Positions 22,509-30,481 of a DNA stretch of 31,892 bases are shown here, piece by piece. A program made the translations under genes and the position numbers. Each line of letters starts with the position of its first letter. Within the stretch, counting starts at the first letter, position 1. Under the pieces are notes generated by a model. The model had not been told where the DNA came from, did not search any database, and was given only the letters and a program-made list of their open reading frames with translations. The DNA is from Rhodococcus rhodnii (GTDB lineage Bacteria > Actinomycetota > Actinomycetes > Mycobacteriales > Pseudonocardiaceae), in contig JOAA01000058.1 in assembly GCA_000720375.1 (NCBI GenBank), forward strand, positions 1-31,892, read 5' to 3'.

Positions 22509-24903
22509 TGCCACCCCCGCTCCTGTCGCCGTCGCTGTCGTCGGGGGCAGGGAGGGAGTCGGCCGACTGTCGGCGCACGCGGCGATTTCGGGGGGTTGTG
22601 GTCCCTCGTGTGGAGTGGCCTGCACGCCTCCCTGACGAGCGTTTTCGCAGGTCGTCAGAGGGAGTTTCGGTGAGGGAGTCGGTAGGGAGATCTCCCTGGC
22701 TCCCTGACGCCTCCCTGCCTGGTGTGTCCGTGTCGCGGGTGGCGAGGGCGTTGGCCACGTCATCGGCGCGGACGACCATGACGCCATCGGACTTGCGTGG
22801 CGTGATGCCCTCGTTGGCGAGTGCGGCGGTCAAGTCGCCGGGTGACCATCCTTCGTATTCGGCGGGGTTGTGTTCGGCGAGCCGGGAGAGCACCACTTGT
22901 GTCCGAACGCGACGTTCGCCGCGCATCACGCTGTTGATGTCGGTGAGGTGATCGACCGGCGCGGCCTGGATCTCCAATCGGTTCGGCGCTTCGATGGCGC
23001 GTCCGGTCTCCTGCACGAGTGCCACGGCGCGCGCGATGACCGGTGATACGTCATCGATGCCGTCTTCGAAGGCCACGTAAAAGGTACGGGTCAATTCGAA
23101 CGTGGCGTCGGTGACACCGACGGCGACACAGGTTCCCCGGTCGGTGTTCATGCGTAGATCGGTGGCGCGGATACCGGCGCGGTACTTGCCGGAACCCAGC
23201 AGGCCGTCATTGGCGATCTGATCGGCGACCGAGAACGCCACTCCACATGAGACGTTGCGGGTGACCTCGCGGGGAATGCTGTCCTTGGTGGGTGATTGTG
23301 TGGCCAGTAGCAACACGATGCCGTATTTGCGTCCCCGTTTGATCAACCGGATCGCCATCTCGGCGGCTTGCTTGCCGTACTTGGGATGCTGGAACAGCTC
23401 GTGACACTCGTCGATGGCGCAGATCAGCGGGTGCAACCCGAGAATGCGGTTGTCGGCGAGTTTGCGGGATACCTTGGGTGGCCTGCCGGGCTGTTGGCCG
23501 AGAACGCGCCCGCGTCGCTCCATCTCGTCGAGCAAATCGGACAGTGCGCGCAGTGCCTGTTCGGCTACCGCGTCGTCCATTCCCATGTGGTAGCGCGACA
23601 ATCGCGGCGCGAACGGGTCGAAGTCGGGAGACTCGCCCATGACGTACACCCACAGTTCCGCCGTGGGGTCCAACGCCGCACCCAGCAATAGCGTGCGCAG
23701 GCACGCGGACTTGCCTTGTCCCGGGCGCCCGCCGATCAACCAGTTCGCGCCGATCAACGGCGCGTTGATCACCAGGCCCCGTTGAGACAGTCCGAACGGG
23801 ACACCGTCGAACACATCGACTTGCCCGTCATACAACAGCGGCCATTCACCGGCGCCACCGTTGAGGGTGCCCTTGTCGGCTACCCACAAGTCCAGGATGC
23901 CATCTTCATCTCCTTTGGTGGGCCACGTTTCCAGCGCGGCGCGACCGAGGTTCGCCGCGAGTTTGGGACGCTGCGCGGCCACCATGTCGGCGGTCACACC
24001 GAGCGGTAGCCGAACTTGCGCGTACGTACCGTCCCCATCCTTACGAGCGGCAACGGTATAGGCCAGTACGCCACCGTCCTTAAAGAACTTGTTGAGCGGA
24101 CTGATCCCCAAGTGCGCCAGGGCTTTCGAAACCATCCGTTCATCGATCCACGAGTCGGCATCGTCCCGGTCCGGTCGAATCAGCCACCCCGCGCCCGGAT
24201 CTCTTTCTCTGCCTTCGAAAGCAGCCGCGACAACCCACCCGACGATCACGATCAACATGGCCGCCGGCGCCACCGCGGTGATGATCTCCCACGCCGTGTC
24301 AAGTCCGTTGTAGACGTCCGCGAGCCACGGCCACATGTCACCGCGGGGAATCCAAGAGTCCAACGCCCACAACACAACAACGACGGGAGCGACCACTCTG
24401 CCCACAACGACAAGCCAATGTAGACAAAGGCCAAGCCGAGCCCAACGCGCCCGACCGTCCGCCCGGATCATCTCCTGCGCAGCCCGTCGCGCCTCCGCGT
24501 CCCCGGCCAGCCGCGCCCGCCGGACATCCGCCCGCAGATCGGCATACGTTGCCCACGACCACCCTTTGACGACCCACCGCCAATGCCCACGCAGGACAAA
24601 CCAAAGCAGCCGCGCGACATCAAGAGGCGCCTTGCGCAATCGGTAGGCAGCCACCGACCGCGCCCGCGCCACCCAACCGGACCGCCACACCAGCACCACG
24701 GCCACGGCTAGCGACGCACACACCCGACGCCACCAAGCCAACCGGGAGCCACGCGGCGACCACGGCGGCGGAGTTTCCCTCGACACGTTGCCGCTCACGC
24801 CATCCGGGCCGTCCACGAACTCGGCGTCATAGACTTTCCGTTCGATCTCCACACCCGGACCAACGTCCGGACGGCCACCGTCGCCGTTCACGGGACCGTT
24901 CAT
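22498..24903 (-). CDS. FtsK/SpoIIIE-type DNA translocase (TraB-like conjugation ATPase)
   Basis: The 801-residue membrane ATPase resembles the single-protein DNA pumps of actinomycete conjugation, which move double-stranded DNA between mycelia. Hydrophobic helices lie at about 60-75, 162-179 and 205-226. The Walker A motif is G-G-R-P-G-Q-G-K-S (391-399) and Walker B is L-I-C-A-I-D-E (about 493-499). The L-L-A-T-Q-S-P-T segment and the D-Q-I-A-N-D region follow as in FtsK cores. A winged-helix-like stretch (about 690-735) may recognise the transfer locus. The tail is polar and disordered. ATG 24903 overlaps the upstream stop as ATGA; an extension to 25011 lies inside the neighbouring gene. Confidence 0.9.
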   Translation of the reverse strand: MNGPVNGDGGRPDVGPGVEIERKVYDAEFVDGPDGVSGNVSRETPPPWSPRGSRLAWWRRVCASLAVAVVLVWRSGWVARARSVAAYRLRKAPLDVARLLWFVLRGHWRWVVKGWSWATYADLRADVRRARLAGDAEARRAAQEMIRADGRARWARLGLCLHWLVVVGRVVAPVVVVLWALDSWIPRGDMWPWLADVYNGLDTAWEIITAVAPAAMLIVIVGWVVAAAFEGRERDPGAGWLIRPDRDDADSWIDERMVSKALAHLGISPLNKFFKDGGVLAYTVAARKDGDGTYAQVRLPLGVTADMVAAQRPKLAANLGRAALETWPTKGDEDGILDLWVADKGTLNGGAGEWPLLYDGQVDVFDGVPFGLSQRGLVINAPLIGANWLIGGRPGQGKSACLRTLLLGAALDPTAELWVYVMGESPDFDPFAPRLSRYHMGMDDAVAEQALRALSDLLDEMERRGRVLGQQPGRPPKVSRKLADNRILGLHPLICAIDECHELFQHPKYGKQAAEMAIRLIKRGRKYGIVLLLATQSPTKDSIPREVTRNVSCGVAFSVADQIANDGLLGSGKYRAGIRATDLRMNTDRGTCVAVGVTDATFELTRTFYVAFEDGIDDVSPVIARAVALVQETGRAIEAPNRLEIQAAPVDHLTDINSVMRGERRVRTQVVLSRLAEHNPAEYEGWSPGDLTAALANEGITPRKSDGVMVVRADDVANALATRDTDTPGREASGSQGDLPTDSLTETPSDDLRKRSSGRRAGHSTRGTTTPRNRRVRRQSADSLPAPDDSDGDRSGGGNDE

Positions 24904-25757
24904 GAACGCCCCCCGGCGTGTGTTTCGCCACCGTTCACGGCCGTCTCGCCGTCGCCGGTCTTCTCCGTGGACAGTGTGGAGGCCAACCGTGACGACAGTC
25001 CGCGTGAACATCCGGTCACTTCACGCACCCACGCGGGGGTGATCGCCACACCTGGCGACCACGCCGCGCGTGCTCTGTCGAGGTATTCACCGAACGACGT
25101 TCGCCGCGCTTTGACCGGCTGTGTGGGCGTGGTCGGTTCATGAACGCTCGCATTCGCCGCCGTGGCGGCAGTGTCCCGCATGAACGTTGCCTGAACCTGT
25201 GTGCGGCGGGCAGCCGTCTCTGTGGCCGCCGCGTGTACTGCCTCGGTCAGCTTGTCCCGTAGGTCGGTCACTGCTTCGGCCGCAACGAACACGACCAACG
25301 GCGGCACCGAATGCAGCACGATGCCTGTGACCGAACCAGCGGCGTAGGACACCCACGTGTTCATCACGTACGTGGCCGCCAACGTGAACCACTTCGCACG
25401 ACGAACCCATGGCCCAGTGCGCACCTGGTACCGCGCGGTGACCTGCTCTGCCCGCAGGATCGCGAGCAGCACCACAGATACCGTGGGATCAAGTAGCCAC
25501 GCAGCAAGCCAGGGCAACGACCATGCGGGCGAACCAGCGGCGGCAAAGTGCTGAACGTTGGTCATCGTGAACGCCAGCCCCAACACGATCCCGGTCCAAC
25601 ACAACCGGTCGACCTGCGCGCGGACACGTTCCACTCGCAATGCGACCACGTCCGGATCGGTCTGGAAAGCACGCACGTCCGCCGCTTCTGCCGCGTCGCG
25701 CACAAGCTTCCGCACACGCGACACAGACGGATGTTGTGTGTCAGGCATGGTGTTCAT
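24900..25757 (-). CDS. Spd-like membrane protein of transfer operon
   Basis: The 285-residue protein has a soluble charged N-terminus (to about residue 50), then about four membrane helices: L-C-W-T-G-I-V-L-G-L-A-F, W-L-L-D-P-T-V-S-V-V-L-L-A-I-L, W-F-T-L-A-A-T-Y-V-M-N and G-I-V-L-H-S-V-P-P-L-V-V-F-V. A cytoplasmic C-terminal part follows, with a helical Ala/Thr-rich stretch. The D-P-T-V-S plus R-A-E-Q-V pattern is seen in membrane proteins beside FtsK-like translocases in actinomycete integrative elements. A role in intermycelial plasmid spreading is inferred from position. The ATG at 25757 overlaps the preceding stop (ATGA) and its end overlaps the translocase start. Confidence 0.78.
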   Translation of the reverse strand: MNTMPDTQHPSVSRVRKLVRDAAEAADVRAFQTDPDVVALRVERVRAQVDRLCWTGIVLGLAFTMTNVQHFAAAGSPAWSLPWLAAWLLDPTVSVVLLAILRAEQVTARYQVRTGPWVRRAKWFTLAATYVMNTWVSYAAGSVTGIVLHSVPPLVVFVAAEAVTDLRDKLTEAVHAAATETAARRTQVQATFMRDTAATAANASVHEPTTPTQPVKARRTSFGEYLDRARAAWSPGVAITPAWVREVTGCSRGLSSRLASTLSTEKTGDGETAVNGGETHAGGRS

Positions 25758-26089
25758 CGGCGACCGCCTCGCCGACGTGAGCCGTCCAATGTGGTCACCG
25801 TCAACGCACGCGTTAGGGCGTAGGCAGCGAACAGCGCCGGAAATCCCAGCACCGCCAACAACAATCCCTTGTTTGTCGCCGCGTACACGATGACGAGCCA
25901 CTGCACACCAACGATCAGCGCCGCAGTGAACAGCACCCGTCCAGTCAGCGACAGCAACCGCGCCCCGCCACGTGCCGCGTCTGCCGCAGCCCGACCCCGT
26001 CGCACGCCTACGCGCCAGCTCGTCCACAGAACAAGCAGGACGCCAAATCCGGCGAGAACCTCGATAGGTGTCAGGTTGAGCCCTGTCAT
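25754..26089 (-). CDS. small Spd-like membrane protein
   Basis: The 111-residue protein has about three membrane helices: E-V-L-A-G-F-G-V-L-L-V-L-W, V-L-F-T-A-A-L-I-V-G-V-Q-W-L-V-I-V-Y and L-L-L-A-V-L-G-F-P-A-L-F-A-A-Y-A-L, with an R-rich loop and tail. The family is not recognised by specific residues. It is the third gene of the ATGA-linked operon, between the WhiB-like protein and the larger membrane protein, so it is probably part of the same transfer or spreading apparatus. Confidence 0.72.
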   Translation of the reverse strand: MTGLNLTPIEVLAGFGVLLVLWTSWRVGVRRGRAAADAARGGARLLSLTGRVLFTAALIVGVQWLVIVYAATNKGLLLAVLGFPALFAAYALTRALTVTTLDGSRRRGGRR

Positions 26090-26478
26090 TGCCCCTCGCC
26101 CTCCTCTACGTCCTCGCAGAGGTCCACAAGGTCGGTGGCGCGCTCGCCGCGCTGACGCCAATGCGGATACAGCGCGCGCCGATCGTCTTCGGCCAGTGCG
26201 CCCCACACCCCAAACGTTCGCTCACCGGCCGTACGCAACTCCAGCTCTAGGCACTCGTCCTGAACAGGGCATGTTGCGCACAACTGGGCCGCAAGTTCTC
26301 GATCTGTCGCGTCCCGACCGGTCAACGTGGGCGCTTCACCGTTGGTGTAAGCCGAGACGCATTCGCCCTGTTCCAGCACGATGTGTGTCAGCGCCTCGTC
26401 CGGTATCCAGCGCAAGCGATCCAGCCGCCATGCGATGCCCACCAACCACCGGTCACAGTCTTGGTTGGGCGTGCTCAT
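26086..26478 (-). CDS. WhiB-like iron-sulfur regulator
   Basis: The 130-residue protein has the Wbl cysteine pattern C40, C67-x2-C70-x5-C76 (C-A-T-C-P-V-Q-D-E-C), which binds a 4Fe-4S cluster, and the turn G-V-W-G-A (90-94) in place of the usual G-V-W-G-G, followed by a short basic tail (R-R). Wbl proteins usually act on the sigma factor A-associated RNA polymerase and respond to redox or nitric oxide. Here it is in the transfer operon with ATGA overlaps on both sides. It may link transfer to host state, which is inference. Confidence 0.88.
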   Translation of the reverse strand: MSTPNQDCDRWLVGIAWRLDRLRWIPDEALTHIVLEQGECVSAYTNGEAPTLTGRDATDRELAAQLCATCPVQDECLELELRTAGERTFGVWGALAEDDRRALYPHWRQRGERATDLVDLCEDVEEGEGQ

Positions 26479-26666
26479 GGCGTGTTCCCGTCCGCCAGGT
26501 GTGCAAGGGCGTGCGCCGGAATCAACAGACGATTCCGACGCCGCACGACCGGCAGAATTCCAACGCGAATGTCACGGCACACGTGCGAGTTGTCGACACC
26601 GAGAATCCATGCGACCTCGGCAATGGAAAGAAAGCACGATGAACCACTAAAAGTGTTGTTCTTCAT
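26475..26666 (-). CDS. excisionase-like small HTH protein
   Basis: The 63-residue protein is a MerR-like/excisionase-type DNA-binding fold (HTH_17-like): F-L-S-I-A-E-V-A-W-I-L-G-V-D-N-S-H-V-C-R-D-I-R-V-G, then L-P-V-V-R-R-R-N-R-L-L-I-P as the wing. It is the first gene of the leftward operon, ATGA-coupled to the WhiB-like gene. AAGGA lies 10 bases before its ATG. Such proteins act as recombination directionality factors or as repressors of the operon. Which of the two cannot be told here, and it is not adjacent to the recombinase. Confidence 0.75.
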   Translation of the reverse strand: MKNNTFSGSSCFLSIAEVAWILGVDNSHVCRDIRVGILPVVRRRNRLLIPAHALAHLADGNTP

Positions 26667-26858
26667 GGCTAGTTGGTCCTTAACTCTTGGGCTGCGACTC
26701 GCGGGATGCGTGCCGCTGCCTCAAGTAAGGCCGACGCGAAGACCAACAACTATGTCAGCTATAGAATACGAAATTCAGCGCGAGAATCACGCCTGGTTGG
26801 AGCCAGGTTCACTGAGGCGAACATTCAAAACAAGAATACCGGGCGGCCGGATATTCTC
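26667..26858. promoter_or_regulatory. promoter region of the transfer operon
   Basis: This AT-richer gap between the operon start and the end of the leftward XRE-TPR gene holds no convincing gene. It must contain the promoter of the six-gene operon, reading left. Features seen are CCTGGTTGGAGCCAGG at about 26790-26805 (5-bp inverted arms) and the ATTCTC-TCA-GAGAAT dyad just to the right at 26853-26867, whose TCA loop is the reverse complement of the XRE-TPR stop codon and which could end that transcript. Confidence 0.45.
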
Positions 26859-28358
26859 TCAGAGAATTTGGGGGTTGGTGGCGCGCTTCAGGTCCTCCAG
26901 CATCTCTCGGAAGTCCGTTCCAGCGTTCCGGCCATACGTCCGCAACTCTTGATCAAGCTCGTTCGCCACCATGAGCAGCGACGGCCTACTGCGGCGACCG
27001 CCTTGGAGAGCTTGTATGCCGAGTGTCGCCGCTTCGTCGACAGCGCCCTCGCGAGCAGCCACGACCCCCAGGGTTAGCTCTGCTTCGGCCTTTCGCATCG
27101 GGGCCACGATGTTGCCTTCAGCGCTGACGCTACGCCGAATCACCTCGTCGGCGTTGCGTTTGGCCAAGGTGTCCTCGCCGACGATTCGGTACGTATCCAT
27201 CGCGTAGAAGTCCCACTTGTCAGGATCGACAACGAAGTGGTTGTCAGGCCGCTCTGGATACGGAAGCCGCGCAAGCAGCTCACTGCCGCGCTCAAGCGCT
27301 TCATGGACTTTCTCGGCGTCTCCCATGCGTGCGTACGCTTTTGCCTGCTGGCCGTATAGTTGAACAGCCACAGACTCTGATGCAGCGGCCAGAATTCCTG
27401 TCTCAGCTGCGGGGATCACCGCCCGGAGGTTTCCAGTCGTCAGGTGGAACCAGGCGAGCATTTCATGTGACCAACCCAGGATCGCTGGATCACCGGCATC
27501 CTTGCCAAGTTCCAGCGCCATTCGCCGTGTCGCTTCAGCCGAAGCAGCATCACCAAGGTCATACTCCAAACAACCGACCAGGAGCGCTAGCATCCCAGCG
27601 TTGTGCAGTATTTTCCGATGCTGCGAAAGGGTGACCCTCTTGTCGAGAAGCTGCGTAACCTTTGCCAGCCACTCTCGACTAGTTGTAATGAGCTCCCTGG
27701 CATCTGCATGCGGGTAGTCGCAACACAATTGCTCTACCGTAATATCGAGAGCATCGATCGTCGGTGAATCTATCGCCGAGGCGCGCACACGCCGAAGCAA
27801 TTCGGCCGTATCCATCCCGGTCGCAGCGATCAGAATCCCATCGCGACTGTCCGACGCGCTCGAAAGGTACTTTCTCTCACCGTCCCCGCGGTGCATTTCC
27901 GCGGGCAGAATAAGGCGACTCTGTCCAGGCATATCGAACCATAGTAGATGCGGCGGAAGATGCAAAATCCTGGCATAGTTCCGCAGCGTTTCGAGATTCT
28001 GTTCCGGTTTACCATTCTCAAGCTTGCTCACCTGCGCCTGGGTGAGACCGAGCCACCGCCCGAGTAGTTCTTGATTAAGCGCTTTTCCGAAAATCTTGAG
28101 ATGGCGTGGATGGTTCCGGTACGCCTTAAATATCTTACCGATGTGCTCACTCTGAAAGGCTGCGCGAAATTCGTCAGTCTCGAAGAATTCATTTCGAAGC
28201 TGCGCAGGTGGTGTGCGGAGTTGGTCTCGCTGTTCCCTGTGACACCTACTGCAAAGGGTTGCCGTGTTGTCGGCCGCCAAAATGGCGCCGCAACCTGGGC
28301 ATCGTCGGCCGCCGCTGACGGCCCGTCCTGCCGGTGTACCGGGAGTGCTCATCTTCAC
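26859..28358 (-). CDS. XRE-family regulator with zinc ribbon and TPR-like sensor
   Basis: The product is up to 499 residues. A small zinc ribbon (C20-P-G-C23 and C36-S-R-C39) is followed by a helix-turn-helix (about 88-125: L-L-G-R-W-L-G-L-T-Q-A-Q-V-S-K-L-E-N-G-K) and a long all-helical C-terminal half with TPR-like repeats (about 170-480). This resembles regulators common in Pseudonocardiaceae and Streptomyces that may read a signalling peptide or metabolite. The start is GTG 28358 or ATG 28352. It faces away from the Imm1-like gene and sits between the transfer operon and the small-gene cluster, so it may be the element's main life-cycle switch. The GC content is lower than in the chromosomal part. 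Confidence 0.83.
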   Translation of the reverse strand: MKMSTPGTPAGRAVSGGRRCPGCGAILAADNTATLCSRCHREQRDQLRTPPAQLRNEFFETDEFRAAFQSEHIGKIFKAYRNHPRHLKIFGKALNQELLGRWLGLTQAQVSKLENGKPEQNLETLRNYARILHLPPHLLWFDMPGQSRLILPAEMHRGDGERKYLSSASDSRDGILIAATGMDTAELLRRVRASAIDSPTIDALDITVEQLCCDYPHADARELITTSREWLAKVTQLLDKRVTLSQHRKILHNAGMLALLVGCLEYDLGDAASAEATRRMALELGKDAGDPAILGWSHEMLAWFHLTTGNLRAVIPAAETGILAAASESVAVQLYGQQAKAYARMGDAEKVHEALERGSELLARLPYPERPDNHFVVDPDKWDFYAMDTYRIVGEDTLAKRNADEVIRRSVSAEGNIVAPMRKAEAELTLGVVAAREGAVDEAATLGIQALQGGRRSRPSLLMVANELDQELRTYGRNAGTDFREMLEDLKRATNPQIL

Positions 28359-28594
28359 GACACCGCCGAAACTTGGAGCTTGACCTTACCTCTTAGGCCA
28401 GCCTACATCCTCTCCGAGGACCCACCAACGGGTGAAGGTCATCGGCCAAAAGCCGCCTCTCACCAGGCGATATTCAGCTGCAGGATGGAGCATGCCGAAC
28501 CTGATATAGACGCTCCTCTGCCGGGAGGTACACGGTTGAGAAGGTTCTTTCAACTTCTTATCTCGATCGGTTCGAGGGGTAGGTAACGCCGGAA
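28359..28594. promoter_or_regulatory. divergent promoter region, XRE-TPR / Imm1-like
   Basis: No gene is seen in these 236 bp. A plausible rightward sigma-70-type promoter is TTGACC at 28380-28385 and, 17 bp on, CTACAT at 28403-28408, which would give a long leader. The repeat TTGAGAAGGTTCTTTCAA near 28533 is a weak dyad and possible operator. Confidence 0.35.
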
Positions 28595-29062
28595 ATGGCC
28601 CCGGAGCAATCCGAACGCTTGGTGGTCACTGCATCGCTGACCTCGGGCGTTGCGCGCGTCACCTACGGGATGCGTGACTCCATAGATCTGATCAATGAAA
28701 TTCTGCGGCTAGAACACACCACCTGGGAAACGACACTCCAAATCGGAGATGAAGAGTATCTCCGCAGCAAGGACGAAGGACCGTTCGCCAACCATCAAAT
28801 GCGAATCAGCGTAAGCCCGTCAGCGAACTATGCGGCACTGAACTACACAGATCACGACATGCAAGATTCACCGATCGTGAACTCCTACAGCACAAAGCGC
28901 CCGGTGCCCGAGATGGATCTTATCTTCAATGGCGCGACAGGTACCGTGTTCCCTCGGACAGCGTTGATATCGGTCAGCGATGCACGCAATGCCCTGACTG
29001 AATGGCTAACAACCCGTCAGCTACCTATGTGTATCGACTGGCGCCCCTACGACCCGCACTGA
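28595..29062 (+). CDS. Imm1-like immunity protein
   Basis: The 155-residue soluble protein has the pattern of the Imm1 family, which are immunity proteins to polymorphic deaminase-type toxins. A beta-rich body is followed by a conserved end, here V-S-D-A-R-N-A-L-T-E-W-L-T-T-R-Q-L-P with I-D-W-R-P. No toxin gene is within sight, so it is an orphan. It could protect against rivals or against an element-borne toxin beyond the window, or have a changed role. The ribosome site is weak (GAGGGGTAGG about 12 bases upstream of ATG 28595). It opens a rightward series of small genes. Confidence 0.6.
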   Translation: MAPEQSERLVVTASLTSGVARVTYGMRDSIDLINEILRLEHTTWETTLQIGDEEYLRSKDEGPFANHQMRISVSPSANYAALNYTDHDMQDSPIVNSYSTKRPVPEMDLIFNGATGTVFPRTALISVSDARNALTEWLTTRQLPMCIDWRPYDPH

Positions 29063-29110
29063 GGCGAATGCGCTTCCGAGACGTCGCCGCAAAGTGGGAG
29101 CTGATGTGAA

Positions 29111-29302
29111 ATGAGTAGTTTTTCGCTACCGGACGAGCGATTGACCGACTCCTGTTTCCTGTGCATCACCAAGTCTTTGAGTAGAGCTCTCGCCACTGGC
29201 GAGGCTGCGATACCGGTTAGTGGTGGCGTGGCGGTAATGATCCTTCTTGCGGTTTTCGCGCTCACCGTATTGGCGTGCGCACTAGGCGGGCGCCGGTCAT
29301 GA
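29111..29302 (+). CDS. small Cys-rich / single-TM protein (mini-family copy A)
   Basis: The 63-residue peptide begins M-S-S-F-S-L-P-D-E-R-L-T-D-S-C-F-L-C, nearly the same as the protein at 29679. The second half is unlike that copy: one membrane helix (V-A-V-M-I-L-L-A-V-F-A-L-T-V-L-A-C-A-L) and a short R-R-S end. So it keeps the first C-x2-C arm of the family but has a membrane anchor in place of the second Cys pair. GGGAG sits 11 bases upstream. Function unknown. It is ATGA-coupled to the next frame. Confidence 0.6.
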   Translation: MSSFSLPDERLTDSCFLCITKSLSRALATGEAAIPVSGGVAVMILLAVFALTVLACALGGRRS

Positions 29303-29682
29303 ACGCGTCCGCGCAGAAGCCCCCACCGCAATGTCCCGCTCACAGGGCAAGCGCGCGTGCCACCGCCTCTACGCCGCTTGCTGGGACGCCCCTCGTCGAG
29401 TGGGGTGGTGAGGCCATGACGGTTGGACTTAATGGGGATCCCCGTCATGGCCGTCACTACGTGGGCTCCCGCTTGACGGTGCGACGTCACGGTGAGCCGA
29501 AATGCGCGCCGGTCTGCCACCCGCGCGGTGCGCATCGAAGGGGGTGGGCAGGGCAACGAGACGCCGATTACCCCAGTCGTCGGCGCACCCGGCGTTGTCC
29601 TGTCTACAAAACCCGTGGTGGGGTTAAGGACGCCTTCTTCCTGACCCCGCCATGGGCCAAATTCGGGGGGCGATGCGCATGA
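29299..29682 (+). CDS. hypothetical Arg/Pro-rich protein
   Basis: The open frame of 127 residues starts with an ATG sharing ATGA with the stop of the preceding gene. The middle reads M-T-V-G-L-N-G-D-P-R-H-G-R-H-Y-V-G-S-R, followed by two C-x3-C-like positions (K-C-A-P-V-C-H). The end is very Arg-rich and could be non-coding sequence read through. An 11-bp inverted repeat lies inside the frame. No family is recognised. The coupling supports it as a gene; its composition argues for caution. Confidence 0.4.
   Translation: MNASAQKPPPQCPAHRASARATASTPLAGTPLVEWGGEAMTVGLNGDPRHGRHYVGSRLTVRRHGEPKCAPVCHPRGAHRRGWAGQRDADYPSRRRTRRCPVYKTRGGVKDAFFLTPPWAKFGGRCA
29412..29452. repeat. 11-bp perfect inverted repeat
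   Basis: GGCCATGACGG (29412-29422) and its exact complement CCGTCATGGCC (29442-29452) flank 19 bases, which themselves include part of the palindrome GGGGATCCCC (29434-29443). It has no run of T, so it is not a typical terminator. Possible roles are a transfer or replication locus or a regulator site. Confidence 0.75.
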
Positions 29683-29954
29683 GTAGCTTCTCGCTGCGCG
29701 ACGATCGGCTAGCCGATGTGTGCTGTCTGTGTCGAGTCACCTTCGACGGCGTTGACGATAAAGAGCCGGTCGAACTTGACGCTGACGAAGTGCAGATGAC
29801 AAGCGCCGTGATGTACATGTGCACAGATCAGTGGGAATGCACGAAACGATACCTCGAACCGGTCAAGCGCTTTCGTGAGAGTGCAAGTTTAGTACTCAAA
29901 GTCTTCGGGGTAGACACGTGCCCCGAAGGGGGCCACGGCGTCGATACCAGCTAG
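29679..29954 (+). CDS. small Cys-rich protein (mini-family copy B)
   Basis: This 91-residue protein starts M-S-S-F-S-L-R-D-D-R-L-A-D-V and carries C-C-L-C-R-V-T-F, then an acidic linker, then V-M-Y-M-C-T-D-Q-W-E-C-T-K-R-Y-L. The four Cys arms (C-x2-C and C-x5-C) suggest a small zinc-binding module, with no sequence family recognised. An in-frame ATG at 29673 and a longer frame at 29652 exist; GGGGGG at 29664-29671 is best spaced for 29679. Its N-terminus is duplicated in the gene at 29111 and its Cys layout in the gene at 30090. Confidence 0.6.
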   Translation: MSSFSLRDDRLADVCCLCRVTFDGVDDKEPVELDADEVQMTSAVMYMCTDQWECTKRYLEPVKRFRESASLVLKVFGVDTCPEGGHGVDTS

Positions 29955-30089
29955 CCGCAGAATTCGCTCCCCGGCGAACAAGGTTCGGCAAGTTTGGATC
30001 TTTGTGCAGTCGGCGTCGTGGCCCCGCGTCACTTTGATTGACCGGAATTGGTGCCAGGTGCTCAAATCACGAGAGAGGGGTGGCATGTT

Positions 30090-30338
30090 GTGTCATCGCC
30101 TACCACAGGCGGGGTAAACGGCGTGCCCGCTCTGCGTCACTTCACCACCGGTGAGTACAACGCTGAACAGCTTTCCGGCGCGTGTTGCGCCTTATGCGGC
30201 CAGCGTTTCACCGGGCCAGACGACGCGGAAATGCCCGATCCGCCCATCGCGCCCGCAGTCGACCCTAAGCAGGTCATGCGGGTCTGCCGGGATCGAATCA
30301 AATGCGTCATACACCGCCACGGGATGAGTGAGACCTAA
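30090..30338 (+). CDS. small Cys-rich protein (mini-family copy C)
   Basis: The product is 82 residues from GTG 30090, which has AGAGGGG about ten bases upstream. The Cys layout repeats that of the gene at 29679: S-G-A-C-C-A-L-C-G-Q-R-F, an acidic or proline-rich linker, and V-M-R-V-C-R-D-R-I-K-C-V-I-H-R-H-G, with the second pair again spaced C-x5-C. The N-terminus differs. A zinc-bound mini-domain is likely from this pattern; function unknown. A longer frame starts at 30048. Confidence 0.58.
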   Translation: MSSPTTGGVNGVPALRHFTTGEYNAEQLSGACCALCGQRFTGPDDAEMPDPPIAPAVDPKQVMRVCRDRIKCVIHRHGMSET

Positions 30339-30481
30339 TGAATGTCGACGTGCGGATCGGCCCGTTCGTGACGTCGGCCCGGGGTGCGGTGCCGTACGTA
30401 CAGGGCGGTGGCGCCGCGCCCCGATTAAGCCGATCGGTGGTGAGGGTCTCCTGCGGTCCCCTCATCCCCGGTCGGCCCCAG

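Noticed and set aside
28071..28586. 171-residue plus-strand frame
   Set aside because: Mostly antisense of the XRE-TPR gene.
29889..30086. 65-residue minus-strand frame ending A-R-V-Y-P-E-D-F-E-Y
   Set aside because: The end looks protein-like, but it has no ribosome site, opposes the rightward gene series and overlaps the end of Cys-rich copy B; kept only as a doubtful possibility.
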